Assembly: GCF_030252345.1 (NCBI RefSeq)
Contig: NZ_CP126980.1
Span: 4,665,501-4,729,500, forward strand
Direction of reading: 5' to 3'
From: Actinoplanes oblitus
Lineage (GTDB): Bacteria > Actinomycetota > Actinomycetes > Mycobacteriales > Micromonosporaceae
DNA: 64,000 nucleotides
Below the pieces are notes generated by a model, which saw only the letters and a list, made by a program, of their open reading frames with translations, was not told the DNA's origin and ran no database searches. The translations under genes were made by a program, and so were the position numbers. Numbering within the stretch: position 1 is the stretch's first letter; each line of letters starts with the position of its first letter. This document shows positions 8,090 to 16,642 of the stretch, piece after piece.

Positions 8090-8839
8090 TCAGTACCCCG
8101 GCCCGGAGAGCAGCCCGCCGTCGGCCAGGAACTCGGCGCCGGTGGTGTAGGACGACTCGTCCGAGGCGAGGAACGCCACCAGCCGGGAGATCTCGATCGG
8201 CTCGGCGAACCGTGCGATCGGCAGCGCCTTGAGGAACGCGGCGGGGTCGACGTCGGTCAGCTGCCCGGCCGCCGTCATCACCATCGAGGTGAGCACGCCG
8301 CCCGGATGCACCGAGTTGACCCGGATGCCGGACGGCCCTAGTTCCTGCGCCGCCGACCGGGTGATCCCGCGGATGCCGAACTTGCTGGCGCTGTAGGCGG
8401 ACAGCCCGGCCGCACCGGCGAACCCCTCGACCGACGACACGTTCACTATCGAGCCGCGCCCGGCCGCGATCATCGGCGGCGCCGCGAAGTGCACGCCGAG
8501 CCAGCATCCCACCAGGTTCACGTCGAGCACCCGGCGGAACTCGGCCGGGTCCATCTCGGCGATCCGCCCGTGCCGCAGGATCCCGGCATTGTTGATCAGA
8601 ACATCCAGTCTCCCGTACGCGTCCAGCACCGTCCCGATCGCGCCGGCCCAGTCGTCCTCACTGGTCACGTCGTGGTGCACGTAGACGCCGCCGACCTCGC
8701 CGGCGACCGCCGCACCCCGCTCGTCGAGCACGTCCCCGATCACCACCCGGGCGCCCTCGGCGGCGAAGTGCCGGGCGTGCGACTTGCCCATCCCTCGGGC
8801 GCCGCCGGTGATGAGAGCAACCTTGCCGTCCAGCCGCAT
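8090..8839 (-). CDS. 3-alpha/20-beta-hydroxysteroid dehydrogenase-like SDR
   Basis: 249 residues. GGARGMGKSHARHFAAEGA, LINNAGILRHG, INVSS-type VNVSSVEGFAGAAG, YSASK and the end VAFLASDESSYTTGAEFLADGG follow the pattern of Streptomyces 3-alpha,20-beta-HSD and mycobacterial FabG3 nearly block for block. It probably oxidises or reduces a steroid hydroxyl/keto pair with NAD(H). It is the first gene of a three-gene minus-strand operon (SDR, SDR, PPOX). A perfect KstR2 box lies 12-29 bases upstream of its ATG. Confidence 0.85.
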   Translation of the reverse strand: MRLDGKVALITGGARGMGKSHARHFAAEGARVVIGDVLDERGAAVAGEVGGVYVHHDVTSEDDWAGAIGTVLDAYGRLDVLINNAGILRHGRIAEMDPAEFRRVLDVNLVGCWLGVHFAAPPMIAAGRGSIVNVSSVEGFAGAAGLSAYSASKFGIRGITRSAAQELGPSGIRVNSVHPGGVLTSMVMTAAGQLTDVDPAAFLKALPIARFAEPIEISRLVAFLASDESSYTTGAEFLADGGLLSGPGY

Positions 8840-8850
8840 CGCCCCTCCTC

Positions 8851-8868
8851 ACCAAGCGCTTGCTTGGT
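8851..8868. promoter_or_regulatory. Perfect KstR2-type operator
   Basis: ACCAAGCGCTTGCTTGGT; bases 8851-8864 fit AnCAAGnnCTTGnT at every fixed position. It sits directly before the Shine-Dalgarno region (GAGGGG on the minus strand) of the SDR at 8090-8839, so a bound repressor would block initiation of the whole three-gene operon. Confidence 0.7.
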
Positions 8869-9079
8869 AGGCTACCGGTACGGCCCCCGATGCGAAATAG
8901 ACCGATCGATGCCGGCCCGGGCGGGCCGCGGTGCATGCGGTCCGCGCGCCACCCTCCGGCCAGCCGAGATGCGAGGATTCAAAAGCGATTTCTGGTACGA
9001 CTTGGCGTCCCGTGCCCGATCGGCTCGCGAGGCGGCGGCCACTGCGGACCGCAACGCGTGTCGTGCGGGCCCGCCGCGC

Positions 9080-9307
9080 GGTCTTGAGGGCGTCGCGTTC
9101 CTGCAACTCGGTGCTGGCCGCGACGGCCGCTTTCAGCCGGGGGCCGAGCTCGCGGTTGAGCGGGCCCATCGTGCTCGACGCGCGCTCCAGCCCGAGCGCC
9201 ACCGCCGCCAGCGGGCTGGCCCCGGCCGGCGCCTCGGCGATGCCCTCGGCCAGCAGCCGGCTCAGCGTCTCCTGCCCAGCCACCAGCAGCTCCCGCTTGT
9301 CGGGGAA
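9080..9307 (-). pseudogene. TetR-family regulator remnant lacking its DNA-binding domain
   Basis: Reading the minus strand from 9307 gives FPDKRELLVAGQET and then SRLLAEGIAEAPAGASPLAAVALGLE and LGPRLKAAVAASTELQERDALKTA, which is the end of a TetR helix-turn-helix followed by the first half of the ligand domain. The N-terminal 40 or so residues are absent, and after ALKTA the frame becomes arginine-rich and unlike any regulator. It abuts a headless SDR gene at 9313, so one deletion removed the shared promoter and both 5' ends. Confidence 0.6.
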
Positions 9308-9312
9308 GTCTC

Positions 9313-10179
9313 ACCGGGGGCACCGGCCTCGTGGGTTCCGCCGTCGTCGCCGAGCTGCTCGGCCACGGCCACACCGCGCTCGCCCTGACCCGTTCGGACG
9401 CCTCCGCCCGGGCCGCCGAGCAGGCCGGCGCCGAGACCGTCCGGGGCGGCCTGACCGACCTGGACACCATCCGGACCGCCACCGCCGATGCCGACGGCGT
9501 GATCCACCTGGCCTTCAGCAACGACTTCAGCAGCCCCGAGGCCCTCGCGAAGGCAATCGCCGAGGAGACCGCCGCCCTGACCACCATGGGCGAGGCTCTC
9601 GTGGGCAGCGACCGCCCGCTGGTCACCGTCTCCGGGACGCCGTGGGTGCCCGGGCGCCCGTCGACCGAGGCCGACCCGGCTCCGACCGACGGGCCGGTCG
9701 GCGGCCGCGGCCGTACGGTGAACGCGATCCCGGGGCTGGCCTCGCGCGGCGTGCGCAGCACCGCGGCGCGCCTGCCGCGCACGGTCCACAACAACGGCGA
9801 GGGCGGCTTCGCCGGCCTGCTGACCACCATCGCCCGCCAGCGCGGTGTCTCCGGATATGCCGGCGACGGCACCCAGCGCTGGCCGGCCGTGCACGCGCTC
9901 GACGCGGCGGTGCTCTTCCGGCTCGCCCTGGAGCGGGGCCCGGGCGGTACCGCCTGGCACGCCGTCGCCGACGAGGGCGACCAGGTTCGCGACATCGCCA
10001 CCGTGATCGGCAAGCAGCTCGGCCTGCCGGTCGAGTCGGTGCCGGCCGAGACCTACGGCCCGCTGGGCGCGATCTTCGCGGCCGACCAGCCCTCGTCGAG
10101 CGCCCACACCCGCGCGGCGCTGGGCTGGGAGCCGACCCACCCGAGCCTGCTCGACGACCTGACCAACATCAAGTCCTGA
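9313..10179 (+). pseudogene. Extended SDR / NAD-dependent epimerase-like gene without its 5' end
   Basis: The frame opens directly inside the Rossmann motif (TGGTGLVGSAVVAELLGHGH), so only the first few residues and the ribosome site are missing. The rest, to LTNIKS at the end, is an intact atypical SDR: VIHLAF, then TVSGTP, and YAGDGTQRWPAVHALDAA in place of the usual Tyr-Lys region. A GTG at 9331 could still start a shortened protein of 282 residues that would lack part of the nucleotide-binding loop. It directly adjoins the TetR remnant, with which it was presumably divergent before the deletion. Confidence 0.6.
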
Positions 10180-10284
10180 CGATGGCCCCGCCGGGTGCTG
10201 GGCGGGCGGACGGGCGAGCTTCCATCGCTGGCGGGATGTGACCATGGTCACGGAACTCATTGCCGCGGGCGGACAGGATCGGTA

Positions 10285-10911
10285 GTGAATCTCTCTCAGC
10301 GAGCCCGGATACGCGCCGGTGACACCGCGGCGTTCGGGCAGCTCTTCGAGGACCACGCGCACGAGGTGTATCGCCACGTCGTGCGCAGTTCCGGCAGTTG
10401 GAGCGCGGCCGAGGATGTGGTGTCACTGACCTTCCTGGAGGCGTGGCGGTTGCGCGCCAAGCTGCGACCTGAGGGTGACAGCGTGCTGCCCTGGCTGCTC
10501 GGCATCGCCACGAACGTGCTGCGCAACACCCGGCGTACGGCCCGCCGGCACGCCGCCGCGCTGATCCGGCTACCACCGGCCGAGGCGATGCCGGACTTCG
10601 CCGACGAGATCGTCAATCGCCTGCGCGACAGCGAGCAACTAGCCGCGGCGACTGCCGCACTGGCTCGGCTACGGCCGGCCGAGCGGGAGGTCTTCACCCT
10701 GTGCGTCTGGTCCGGGCTCGACTACGCCCAGGCCGCGGAAGCACTCGATGTGCCGATCGGCACGGTCCGGTCCCGGCTGTCGCGCGCCCGGACCAAGTTG
10801 CGGGAGATGACCGCGCACGTCCCGGGGCCACGGGAACCCGGCGCGGGCAGCGGACAGGAACTGGGTGGCCGTACTGGTATGGCCCGGTCGAATCAGGAGC
10901 GGAACCGATGA
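10285..10911 (+). CDS. ECF-type RNA polymerase sigma factor
   Basis: 208 residues. Region 2 is FGQLFEDHAHEVYRHVVRS with the DVVSLTFLEAWR helix. Region 4 is LARLRPAEREVFTLCVWSGL followed by YAQAAEALDVPIGTVRSRLSRAR, a standard sigma-70 helix-turn-helix. The GTG at 10285 is the start because conserved region 2 follows within 15 residues. Its stop overlaps the ATG of the membrane protein at 10908 (ATGA), the usual arrangement for this SigE/SigK-like group, whose partner modulates the sigma factor. No zinc-finger anti-sigma motif is seen. Confidence 0.85.
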   Translation: MNLSQRARIRAGDTAAFGQLFEDHAHEVYRHVVRSSGSWSAAEDVVSLTFLEAWRLRAKLRPEGDSVLPWLLGIATNVLRNTRRTARRHAAALIRLPPAEAMPDFADEIVNRLRDSEQLAAATAALARLRPAEREVFTLCVWSGLDYAQAAEALDVPIGTVRSRLSRARTKLREMTAHVPGPREPGAGSGQELGGRTGMARSNQERNR

Positions 10912-11909
10912 ACCGAACCTCAGGGCCCGATCCTGCGGAGCGCGCCGAACTGGCCCGGATGCTGCCGGCACCGGGGGAACCGGAACTGTCCGCCGACCGC
11001 CACCTCCTGCTCAAGGACGCCTTCATGAAACAGATCACCGAACCGCCCGTCGTCACGCCCCGCCGCCGACTCGCCCTGCTCACCGTGCCGGTCGCGGCCG
11101 CGGTATTGGTCGCGACCCTCGTCGGGGTCACGGTGCTCCGCCATCGTGCGACCGGCGGGACGTCCATCGCCGCCAACAGCCCACGGGTGGCGGTCGCGGC
11201 CGGTGACGCGGCCGGAGTGGCACCGCTGATGGAACGGGTGGCGCTGGTCGCCGGCAAGAAGCCGCAGGTGCCGGTCGGCAAGGACGAGTACGTCTACATC
11301 AGGAGCAAGGTTGCCTTTCTGGACTTCGTCCAGGACGGCAACTCCGGTAACAAGGACGCCGGTATCGACCCGATGGCCCTCAGCCCGGTGCGCACCCGCG
11401 AAATCTGGATACCCGCGTCGCAGGGCGACGAGGGTCTGATCCACGACCGTGGCGAAACGTTCGGCCTGTCCGGCGCGGAGCCGAACAGCCACTATGCCGG
11501 CCTGCCCACCGACCCGACCACGCTGCTCGCGAAAATCCACGCCATCACCAAGGGCCACAGCCACAGCGATGAAACCGCGGCGTTCCTTTTCATCGGCGAT
11601 GCATTGCGCGAGTCGCTGCTGCCCCCGCAGGTGGCTGCTGCTCTCTACCGGGCCGCCGCGAAGATCCCCGGGGTGGTCCTGGTGGCCGACTCCGTCGACG
11701 CGGTAGGTCGCCACGGCGTCGCGGTCGCCCGTACCGACGAGGAAGGCGAGCGACGCGAATGGATCTTCAACCCGGCCACCTTCGAGTACCTCGGCGAGCG
11801 GTCGTACCTGGTGCGTGACACCGACCTGGGCAAGGCCGGCATGCTCACCGGCACCACCGCCGTCCTGCAGCGCGGTGTCGTCCACAAGAAGGGCGACCTT
11901 CCCGAGTGA
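10908..11909 (+). CDS. CU044_5270-family membrane protein, sigma-factor partner
   Basis: 333 residues with a cytoplasmic N-terminus of about 50 residues (LARMLPAPGEPELSADRHLLLKDAFM), one transmembrane helix at about 53-77, then an extracytoplasmic domain with REIWIPASQGDEGLI, LLAKIH and the conserved end YLGERSYLVR. This layout is typical of CU044_5270 proteins, which are encoded directly after ECF sigma genes. The 4-base overlap indicates coupled translation. The signal sensed is unknown. Confidence 0.8.
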   Translation: MNRTSGPDPAERAELARMLPAPGEPELSADRHLLLKDAFMKQITEPPVVTPRRRLALLTVPVAAAVLVATLVGVTVLRHRATGGTSIAANSPRVAVAAGDAAGVAPLMERVALVAGKKPQVPVGKDEYVYIRSKVAFLDFVQDGNSGNKDAGIDPMALSPVRTREIWIPASQGDEGLIHDRGETFGLSGAEPNSHYAGLPTDPTTLLAKIHAITKGHSHSDETAAFLFIGDALRESLLPPQVAAALYRAAAKIPGVVLVADSVDAVGRHGVAVARTDEEGERREWIFNPATFEYLGERSYLVRDTDLGKAGMLTGTTAVLQRGVVHKKGDLPE

Positions 11910-12130
11910 CCGCCCGGCGGCCGGGCCCGGTTCAGCCGGCGCCCGGCGCGGCGCCGTATCCATGGACTCGGATGATCGGTGCGATCGGGAAATGTCGTGG
12001 GGTCGCCCATATCATCTGTCCCCCATCGAAGCGCCATCTGTCGCCCGTCGAAGCCCGGAGACAGATCGCGGTTGACCGCCGGCGGCTCTGATCCAACAAT
12101 CAGCGTCAATATGCTGGGCGGGATCGGGGG

Positions 12131-15100
12131 ATGGCGATGCGACGGTGGGTCCGGGGTTTGCTGGCCGTGGTTCTCGCGCTCGGCGGGGGCGCGGCGATCA
12201 CGGTGGTGGCTTCGCCGGCGGCGGCGGCCGCGCCGCGGGCCGCCGGCGAAGCGGGGCGGGTGGAGGTCGGGCTCGCTCTCGTTCCCGGGCGCCGCCAGGT
12301 CGCGGTGACACTGCTGGCGGCGGGCGGGCAGCCGGCGGGACTGTTACGGCTGATCGCCTATCGCGGCACGCGGGAGCTCAGCCGGGTCGACCGGCCGCTC
12401 GCGGCGCTCCGGCCGGGCCGCGCGGTCCGGGTGGTGCTCGCGCTGCCGGCGACCGGGGAGGGCGACTTCGGCCTCACGGCGGTCGCGCTTCCCGGTTCAT
12501 CGTCGAAGTTCCTGGCCGTACGCCCGCATGCCGGCTCTCTGATCCCGGCGCCGGCCTACGGCCTGCTGGACGACGCGGTGGCGGCCGCCGACCGCGATGC
12601 GGGGCGGATTACCGGGACCGCGTACGCGGCCGAGACAGGTCGCCGTCACCAGGTCGCCGGCTCAGTGGGCACGATCCGGCAGTCTCTCGCCGAGACGACC
12701 ACGGTAACCGGGTCGGCCAGCTACCGGGACGCCGACGACAAGGTCCATCCGGTCCGCGGCGGCCTGGTCGAACTGGTGGACACGGCCGGGCTGACGTGGG
12801 CCAGCGCGTACACCCGGGACGCCGGCACCTTCACGATCAGCACGGCGACCGCGGCGGGCGGCAGCTACCGGGTCCGGTTGTCGACCAAGGGCACGTTCGG
12901 CTGGGTCAGCGCCGGCGGCGGCGACGCCACCTACAACGCCTTCAGCGCCGTTCAGACGCTCCCGGCCGGCGGCACCTGGGACGGCGTCACCATCGCCCTG
13001 ACCCGCGACCCGCTAGCCGGCCGGGCCTTCGCGCTGTTCGACGCGTTGCGGTCGGTCGGCGGCTTCTACCAGAGCATCCGCGGCTCCTCCTGGCAGACGG
13101 CGCTGAGGGTCGACTACCCATCGGGCGACGAGGGCTCGCACGCCGGCGGCGGGACCATCCACACCAGCGGCGGCCTGACGATGTGCGACGGTGCGCTCTG
13201 CTCGGAGGACGGCTTCGACTGGGACGTCCTCGCCCACGAATCCGGGCACATCGTGGCCGACCAGGCCGGGCTGAACGGTCCGGCGGACAGCGGCCACCAC
13301 TCCAGCTGCGTGCAGGCCTGGGGCTCGGACGGCGGCACCGGCACCGGCATCCGCGACAAGCAGGCCGGCATCCAGCTCGCCTGGTCCGAGGGCTGGGCAA
13401 CCTTCTACGGGCTGAAAGCACTCGCGGCCGGCGTGCCGAACATCCGGAACGCGGGCGGCGTCACCTACGACGACGACTCCGGGCCGCCCGCGAACACGTC
13501 CGACCAGTCCTACAGCCTGGAGGAGAACAGCGACAGTTGCGGGGTGCGGGGCGACGACAACGAGCGGGCCGTGATGCGCGCGCTGTGGGACTTCTCCGAC
13601 AGCGGCGAGGACGCACTGGGCGGTGGCGAGACCGACACGGTCTCGTGGACCTTCGCCGACATCCTCGGCAAGCTGGACGCGGCGAACGCCGTCACGTTCT
13701 CTGCCGCGTGGACGGCCCTGAGCGCCGGGCGCGGTTTCAGCGAGCTCGAGACGGCCAAGAGGATCCTCGAGGTGCACGGCATGGCGCCGACCGGGCTGCG
13801 GCCGACCGGATACATCCCCGCCGCGCGGCAGGCGTTCCAGTGGACCGCCGGCGGGATCCCCGGGCATCTCAACAACAGCTTCCAGCTGCGCGTCCGCAAC
13901 GGCTTCACTGGCGCGGTGCTGCTCAACAAGACGAACCTCGCCACGACCAGCTACACCCCGACCACCGCGGAGTGGGCCGCGATCGTCGCCGCCAAGTCGG
14001 TGAACGTCGACGTGTTCGGCAGCCAGACCACGGCGCCGGCCACCGGGCCGTACCCGTCCGCCCAGGTGTCGATCCTGTTCGATCAGCCCGCCTCCCAGTC
14101 GCGGAAGATCATGGTGGTCGGCGACTCGATCAGTCAGGGTCTGGAGGGTGACTGGACCTGGCGCTACCGCCTCTACCAGCACCTCGTCGCGGCGGGCGCG
14201 GGCGCCGACTTCGTCGGGCCGTACACCGGAACGACCAAGACCCCGTCGACGCCGCCGGTGTTCAACGGCGCCTACCGCAACCACATCGGCTTCGACAGCG
14301 CCCACTTCGCTCAGTGGGGGCGACAGGCGCACCAGGCGATGAACGACGTGCGGGCCCAGGTCAGCACGTACCAGCCGGACTATCTGCTGGTCGAACTGGG
14401 CTTCAACGATCTCGGCTGGGGCGTCTCCAACCCGGACGGGCTGATCGCCGACATCAAGACGCTGATCGCCCAGGCCCGGGCCGGTCGCGCCGGCGTCAAG
14501 GTGCTGGTGGCGAACGTGCCGCACCGCAGCCCGCTGACGCAGTTGCCGCAGCTCGATGCCGTGATCAGCGAATACAACGGCAAGCTGGGTGCCGCGCTGG
14601 CGTCGGTGAGCACGGCGGCGTCGCCGGTCGCCCTGGTCGACATCTCCACCGGGTACGCGTACGCCACCGACGCGTACGACGGCCTGCATCCGAACAGCAA
14701 CGGCGAATACAAGATCGCGCGGGCGTTCGCCAATGTGCTCGCGGGCACGTTCGGGGTCGGCACCACGTTCACCGCGACGTCACCGGGCCCCGACCTGCTC
14801 GTCCCGGCCGCGCCCACCTCGATCACGGCGACCCCGACCGGCACCGGCGTCCTGGTCTCCTGGAGTCACAGCTTCGGTGCGGGCGGATACTGGTTCGAGC
14901 AGCGGCTCAAGGACAGCGGTCAGGCCTGGCAACGCCTGCCGCTGCCGATCCCCGCCGACCAGTGGGACACCGGCTGGCTGTCTCGCGGCAGCACGTACGA
15001 GTTCCGGGTTCTGCCGGTCCGCGGCGACACCACCGGCCCCGCCTCCGCGGCCGCGAGCGCGGTTGCCGACCCGCTCACCGCCGACGGCCCGCCGAACATC

Positions 15101-15364
15101 ACCACCACGTCCGGCCCCGGCTCGCTCACCGTCTCCTGGAGCCCGGCGACCGGCCTGTACAGCGACACCGTCAACGGATACGTCGTCTACTACCTGGACC
15201 GGAACGACCCGAACGCGTTCATCGCCAGCGTCAACACCAGCGGCCTGACCGCCACCATCACCGGGCTGACCAGCAACCACAACTACGCGATCGCGGTGGC
15301 CTCGGTGAACGCGGCCGGCGCCGGCTCGCCGGTGGGTGGCCCCGACATCAACGTGCCGCAGTGA
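12131..15364 (+). CDS. Large secreted protein: zinc-peptidase-like, SGNH hydrolase and two FN3 domains
   Basis: 1,077 residues with a Sec signal peptide (about 1-40, ending AAAAAPRA). Residues 40-280 are beta-rich and include a carboxypeptidase-regulatory-like segment. HESGH at 369-373 and a downstream SEGWATF form a gluzincin-like zinc site. From about 655 an SGNH/GDSL hydrolase domain shows GDSIS with Ser666, GFNDLGW, and DGLHP with Asp850 and His853. Two fibronectin type III domains occupy about 892-980 and 985-1077. The combination suggests a wall- or polymer-associated enzyme that binds by FN3 and acts on both peptide and ester bonds. No identical family is known to me. A strong terminator follows. 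Confidence 0.75.
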   Translation: MAMRRWVRGLLAVVLALGGGAAITVVASPAAAAAPRAAGEAGRVEVGLALVPGRRQVAVTLLAAGGQPAGLLRLIAYRGTRELSRVDRPLAALRPGRAVRVVLALPATGEGDFGLTAVALPGSSSKFLAVRPHAGSLIPAPAYGLLDDAVAAADRDAGRITGTAYAAETGRRHQVAGSVGTIRQSLAETTTVTGSASYRDADDKVHPVRGGLVELVDTAGLTWASAYTRDAGTFTISTATAAGGSYRVRLSTKGTFGWVSAGGGDATYNAFSAVQTLPAGGTWDGVTIALTRDPLAGRAFALFDALRSVGGFYQSIRGSSWQTALRVDYPSGDEGSHAGGGTIHTSGGLTMCDGALCSEDGFDWDVLAHESGHIVADQAGLNGPADSGHHSSCVQAWGSDGGTGTGIRDKQAGIQLAWSEGWATFYGLKALAAGVPNIRNAGGVTYDDDSGPPANTSDQSYSLEENSDSCGVRGDDNERAVMRALWDFSDSGEDALGGGETDTVSWTFADILGKLDAANAVTFSAAWTALSAGRGFSELETAKRILEVHGMAPTGLRPTGYIPAARQAFQWTAGGIPGHLNNSFQLRVRNGFTGAVLLNKTNLATTSYTPTTAEWAAIVAAKSVNVDVFGSQTTAPATGPYPSAQVSILFDQPASQSRKIMVVGDSISQGLEGDWTWRYRLYQHLVAAGAGADFVGPYTGTTKTPSTPPVFNGAYRNHIGFDSAHFAQWGRQAHQAMNDVRAQVSTYQPDYLLVELGFNDLGWGVSNPDGLIADIKTLIAQARAGRAGVKVLVANVPHRSPLTQLPQLDAVISEYNGKLGAALASVSTAASPVALVDISTGYAYATDAYDGLHPNSNGEYKIARAFANVLAGTFGVGTTFTATSPGPDLLVPAAPTSITATPTGTGVLVSWSHSFGAGGYWFEQRLKDSGQAWQRLPLPIPADQWDTGWLSRGSTYEFRVLPVRGDTTGPASAAASAVADPLTADGPPNITTTSGPGSLTVSWSPATGLYSDTVNGYVVYYLDRNDPNAFIASVNTSGLTATITGLTSNHNYAIAVASVNAAGAGSPVGGPDINVPQ

Positions 15365-15368
15365 CCCT

Positions 15369-15401
15369 GTGGGGTGCGAGACTCCTCGACTCGCACCCCA
15401 C
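15369..15401 (+). terminator. Rho-independent-type terminator hairpin
   Basis: A perfect 12-bp stem (GTGGGGTGCGAG with its complement CTCGCACCCCAC) around a 9-base loop begins five bases after the stop of the secreted peptidase/SGNH gene. There is no U-tract, as is common in actinomycetes. Confidence 0.8.
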
Positions 15402-15485
15402 GGGACACCCGGCGCACGGCCGCAGAACAGGCCCGCACCCGATTGTGGTCGTCGCCGCCGCCTCGGACAGCGCCTGGACCCGGCC

Positions 15486-15641
15486 GTGCTCTACTTCGAC
15501 GGCGGCCCCGATCTGCGGACGCCGATGGACAACCCGACCGGTGTCGTGGACTCGATGACCATGGCGCACCTCCTCGTTCTTCCTGGTACCGCTGAGGAGT
15601 TGGCCGCCTTGGCCACTGCACTATCCCCGTCAGCTTCCTAA
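15486..15641 (+). pseudogene. Possible remnant of an alpha/beta-hydrolase (TAP-like C-terminal) gene
   Basis: The frame VLYFDGGPDLRTPMDNPTGV then MAHLLVLPGTAEEL resembles the C-terminal strand containing the catalytic Asp in TAP-like secreted hydrolases (V-L-x-x-G-x-x-D-x-R-T-P). Only about 50 residues are recognisable and no upstream body is present. The rest of 15402-15940 shows no supported gene. Confidence 0.3.
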
Positions 15642-15940
15642 CGCGCTCCGCGTGCGGCGCCCTCATCTGACCGCGATCCGCGCGTCCTGCGACCAGCGGC
15701 GGTCCGCCCGCTGAAGGCGTTGTGGCGGCGGGTGAGCCACCGGCCGGGAGTCGCATCCCGGGGCACGGCGGACCCGTCCGTGCGGGGCAGCGGACCCGCA
15801 CGACACGCGCGGCGGTCGTGCGGGGGCCGGGCCTCGCGAGCCGACTGCCAGGGGACACCGAGTCGTACCGGAAAATGTCGGCGAATGACCCGCAGCGGCC
15901 CGTCAGCCGGTCCGGGCGGTGGTGAATCTCGACGGTGTTG

Positions 15941-16546
15941 TCAGCGGGCGACGATGCCGTCGAAGAGCAGCCTCAGCAGGCCGTCGACGATCTCGTCGGT
16001 GGTCCACGACCGGCCCCGCGCCTGTTTCCACGAGGTGGGGATCCAGAGGATGTCGCGCAGCAGCCGGTACGCCAGCCGGGCGTCCAGATCGGCCCGGAAC
16101 TGCCCGGTCTGCTTGCCCCGCTCCAGCTGGTCGAGCCAGGTCTGCTCGATCTCCCGCATCGCGGTGCGCAGGTAGGCGAAGCGCTTCTGGGCGCTGAAGT
16201 ACGCCCAGTCGTTCTGCAGCATGGTCAGGGCGGCCCGGTGCCGGCTCAGTGCCGCGGTACTGAAGCGGACCATCCGCTCGATCGCGGCGCGCGGGTCGTC
16301 GACGCCGGTGACCGCCTCGCGGTAGCCGCCGAGCACGTCGTCGAGGAAGCCGCGCAGGATCTCGTCGCCGATCGACTCCTTGGAGTCGAAGTGGTGGTAG
16401 AGGCTGCCGGAGAGGATGCCGGCGGCGTCCGCGATCTGCCGGACCGTGGTGGCCCGGAACCCCTGCTCGGCGAAGAGGTCGGCGGCCAGCCGGACCAGAT
16501 GTGCCCGGCGCTCCGACGGCGGGGCGGCCTTCTTGGTGGTCGTCAC
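15941..16546 (-). CDS. kstR2: KstR2-like TetR-family transcriptional regulator
   Basis: 201 residues. The helix-turn-helix region FAEQGFRATTVRQIADAAG then ILSGSLYHHFDSKESIGDEIL is nearly the same as in mycobacterial KstR2 as I remember it, and later blocks (TWLDQLERGKQTGQFRADLD, YRLLRDILWI) also fit. KstR2 is a repressor of the C/D-ring steroid genes, released by HIP-CoA. Three sites fitting or approaching its consensus lie in this window, at 398, 8851 and 16571, the last just upstream of this gene and so possibly autoregulatory. It is divergent from the alcohol dehydrogenase operon. No effector residues were checked. Confidence 0.8.
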   Translation of the reverse strand: MTTTKKAAPPSERRAHLVRLAADLFAEQGFRATTVRQIADAAGILSGSLYHHFDSKESIGDEILRGFLDDVLGGYREAVTGVDDPRAAIERMVRFSTAALSRHRAALTMLQNDWAYFSAQKRFAYLRTAMREIEQTWLDQLERGKQTGQFRADLDARLAYRLLRDILWIPTSWKQARGRSWTTDEIVDGLLRLLFDGIVAR

Positions 16547-16570
16547 CTGGCCGATTATCGCGCACTACCG

Positions 16571-16588
16571 GCCAATCGCTTGCTCGGG
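16571..16588. promoter_or_regulatory. Degenerate KstR2-type site upstream of the regulator
   Basis: GCCAATCGCTTGCTCGGG keeps the CGCTTGCT core and CCAA of the perfect site at 8851 but has two mismatches to AnCAAGnnCTTGnT. It lies 25 bases upstream of the KstR2-like gene start, where autoregulation would be expected. Confidence 0.4.
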
Positions 16589-16608
16589 TGGCGGCCCGGC
16601 GCCTAACC

Positions 16609-16622
16609 TAGAACGCGTTCTA
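16609..16622. promoter_or_regulatory. Perfect palindromic KstR box
   Basis: TAGAACGCGTTCTA is a 14-base perfect palindrome that satisfies TnnAACnnGTTnnA. It ends 20 bases before the GTG of the alcohol dehydrogenase, overlapping the expected promoter of the four-gene operon at 16643-22102. Confidence 0.75.
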
Positions 16623-16642
16623 TTTTTTCAGGAGGTGGCCAG

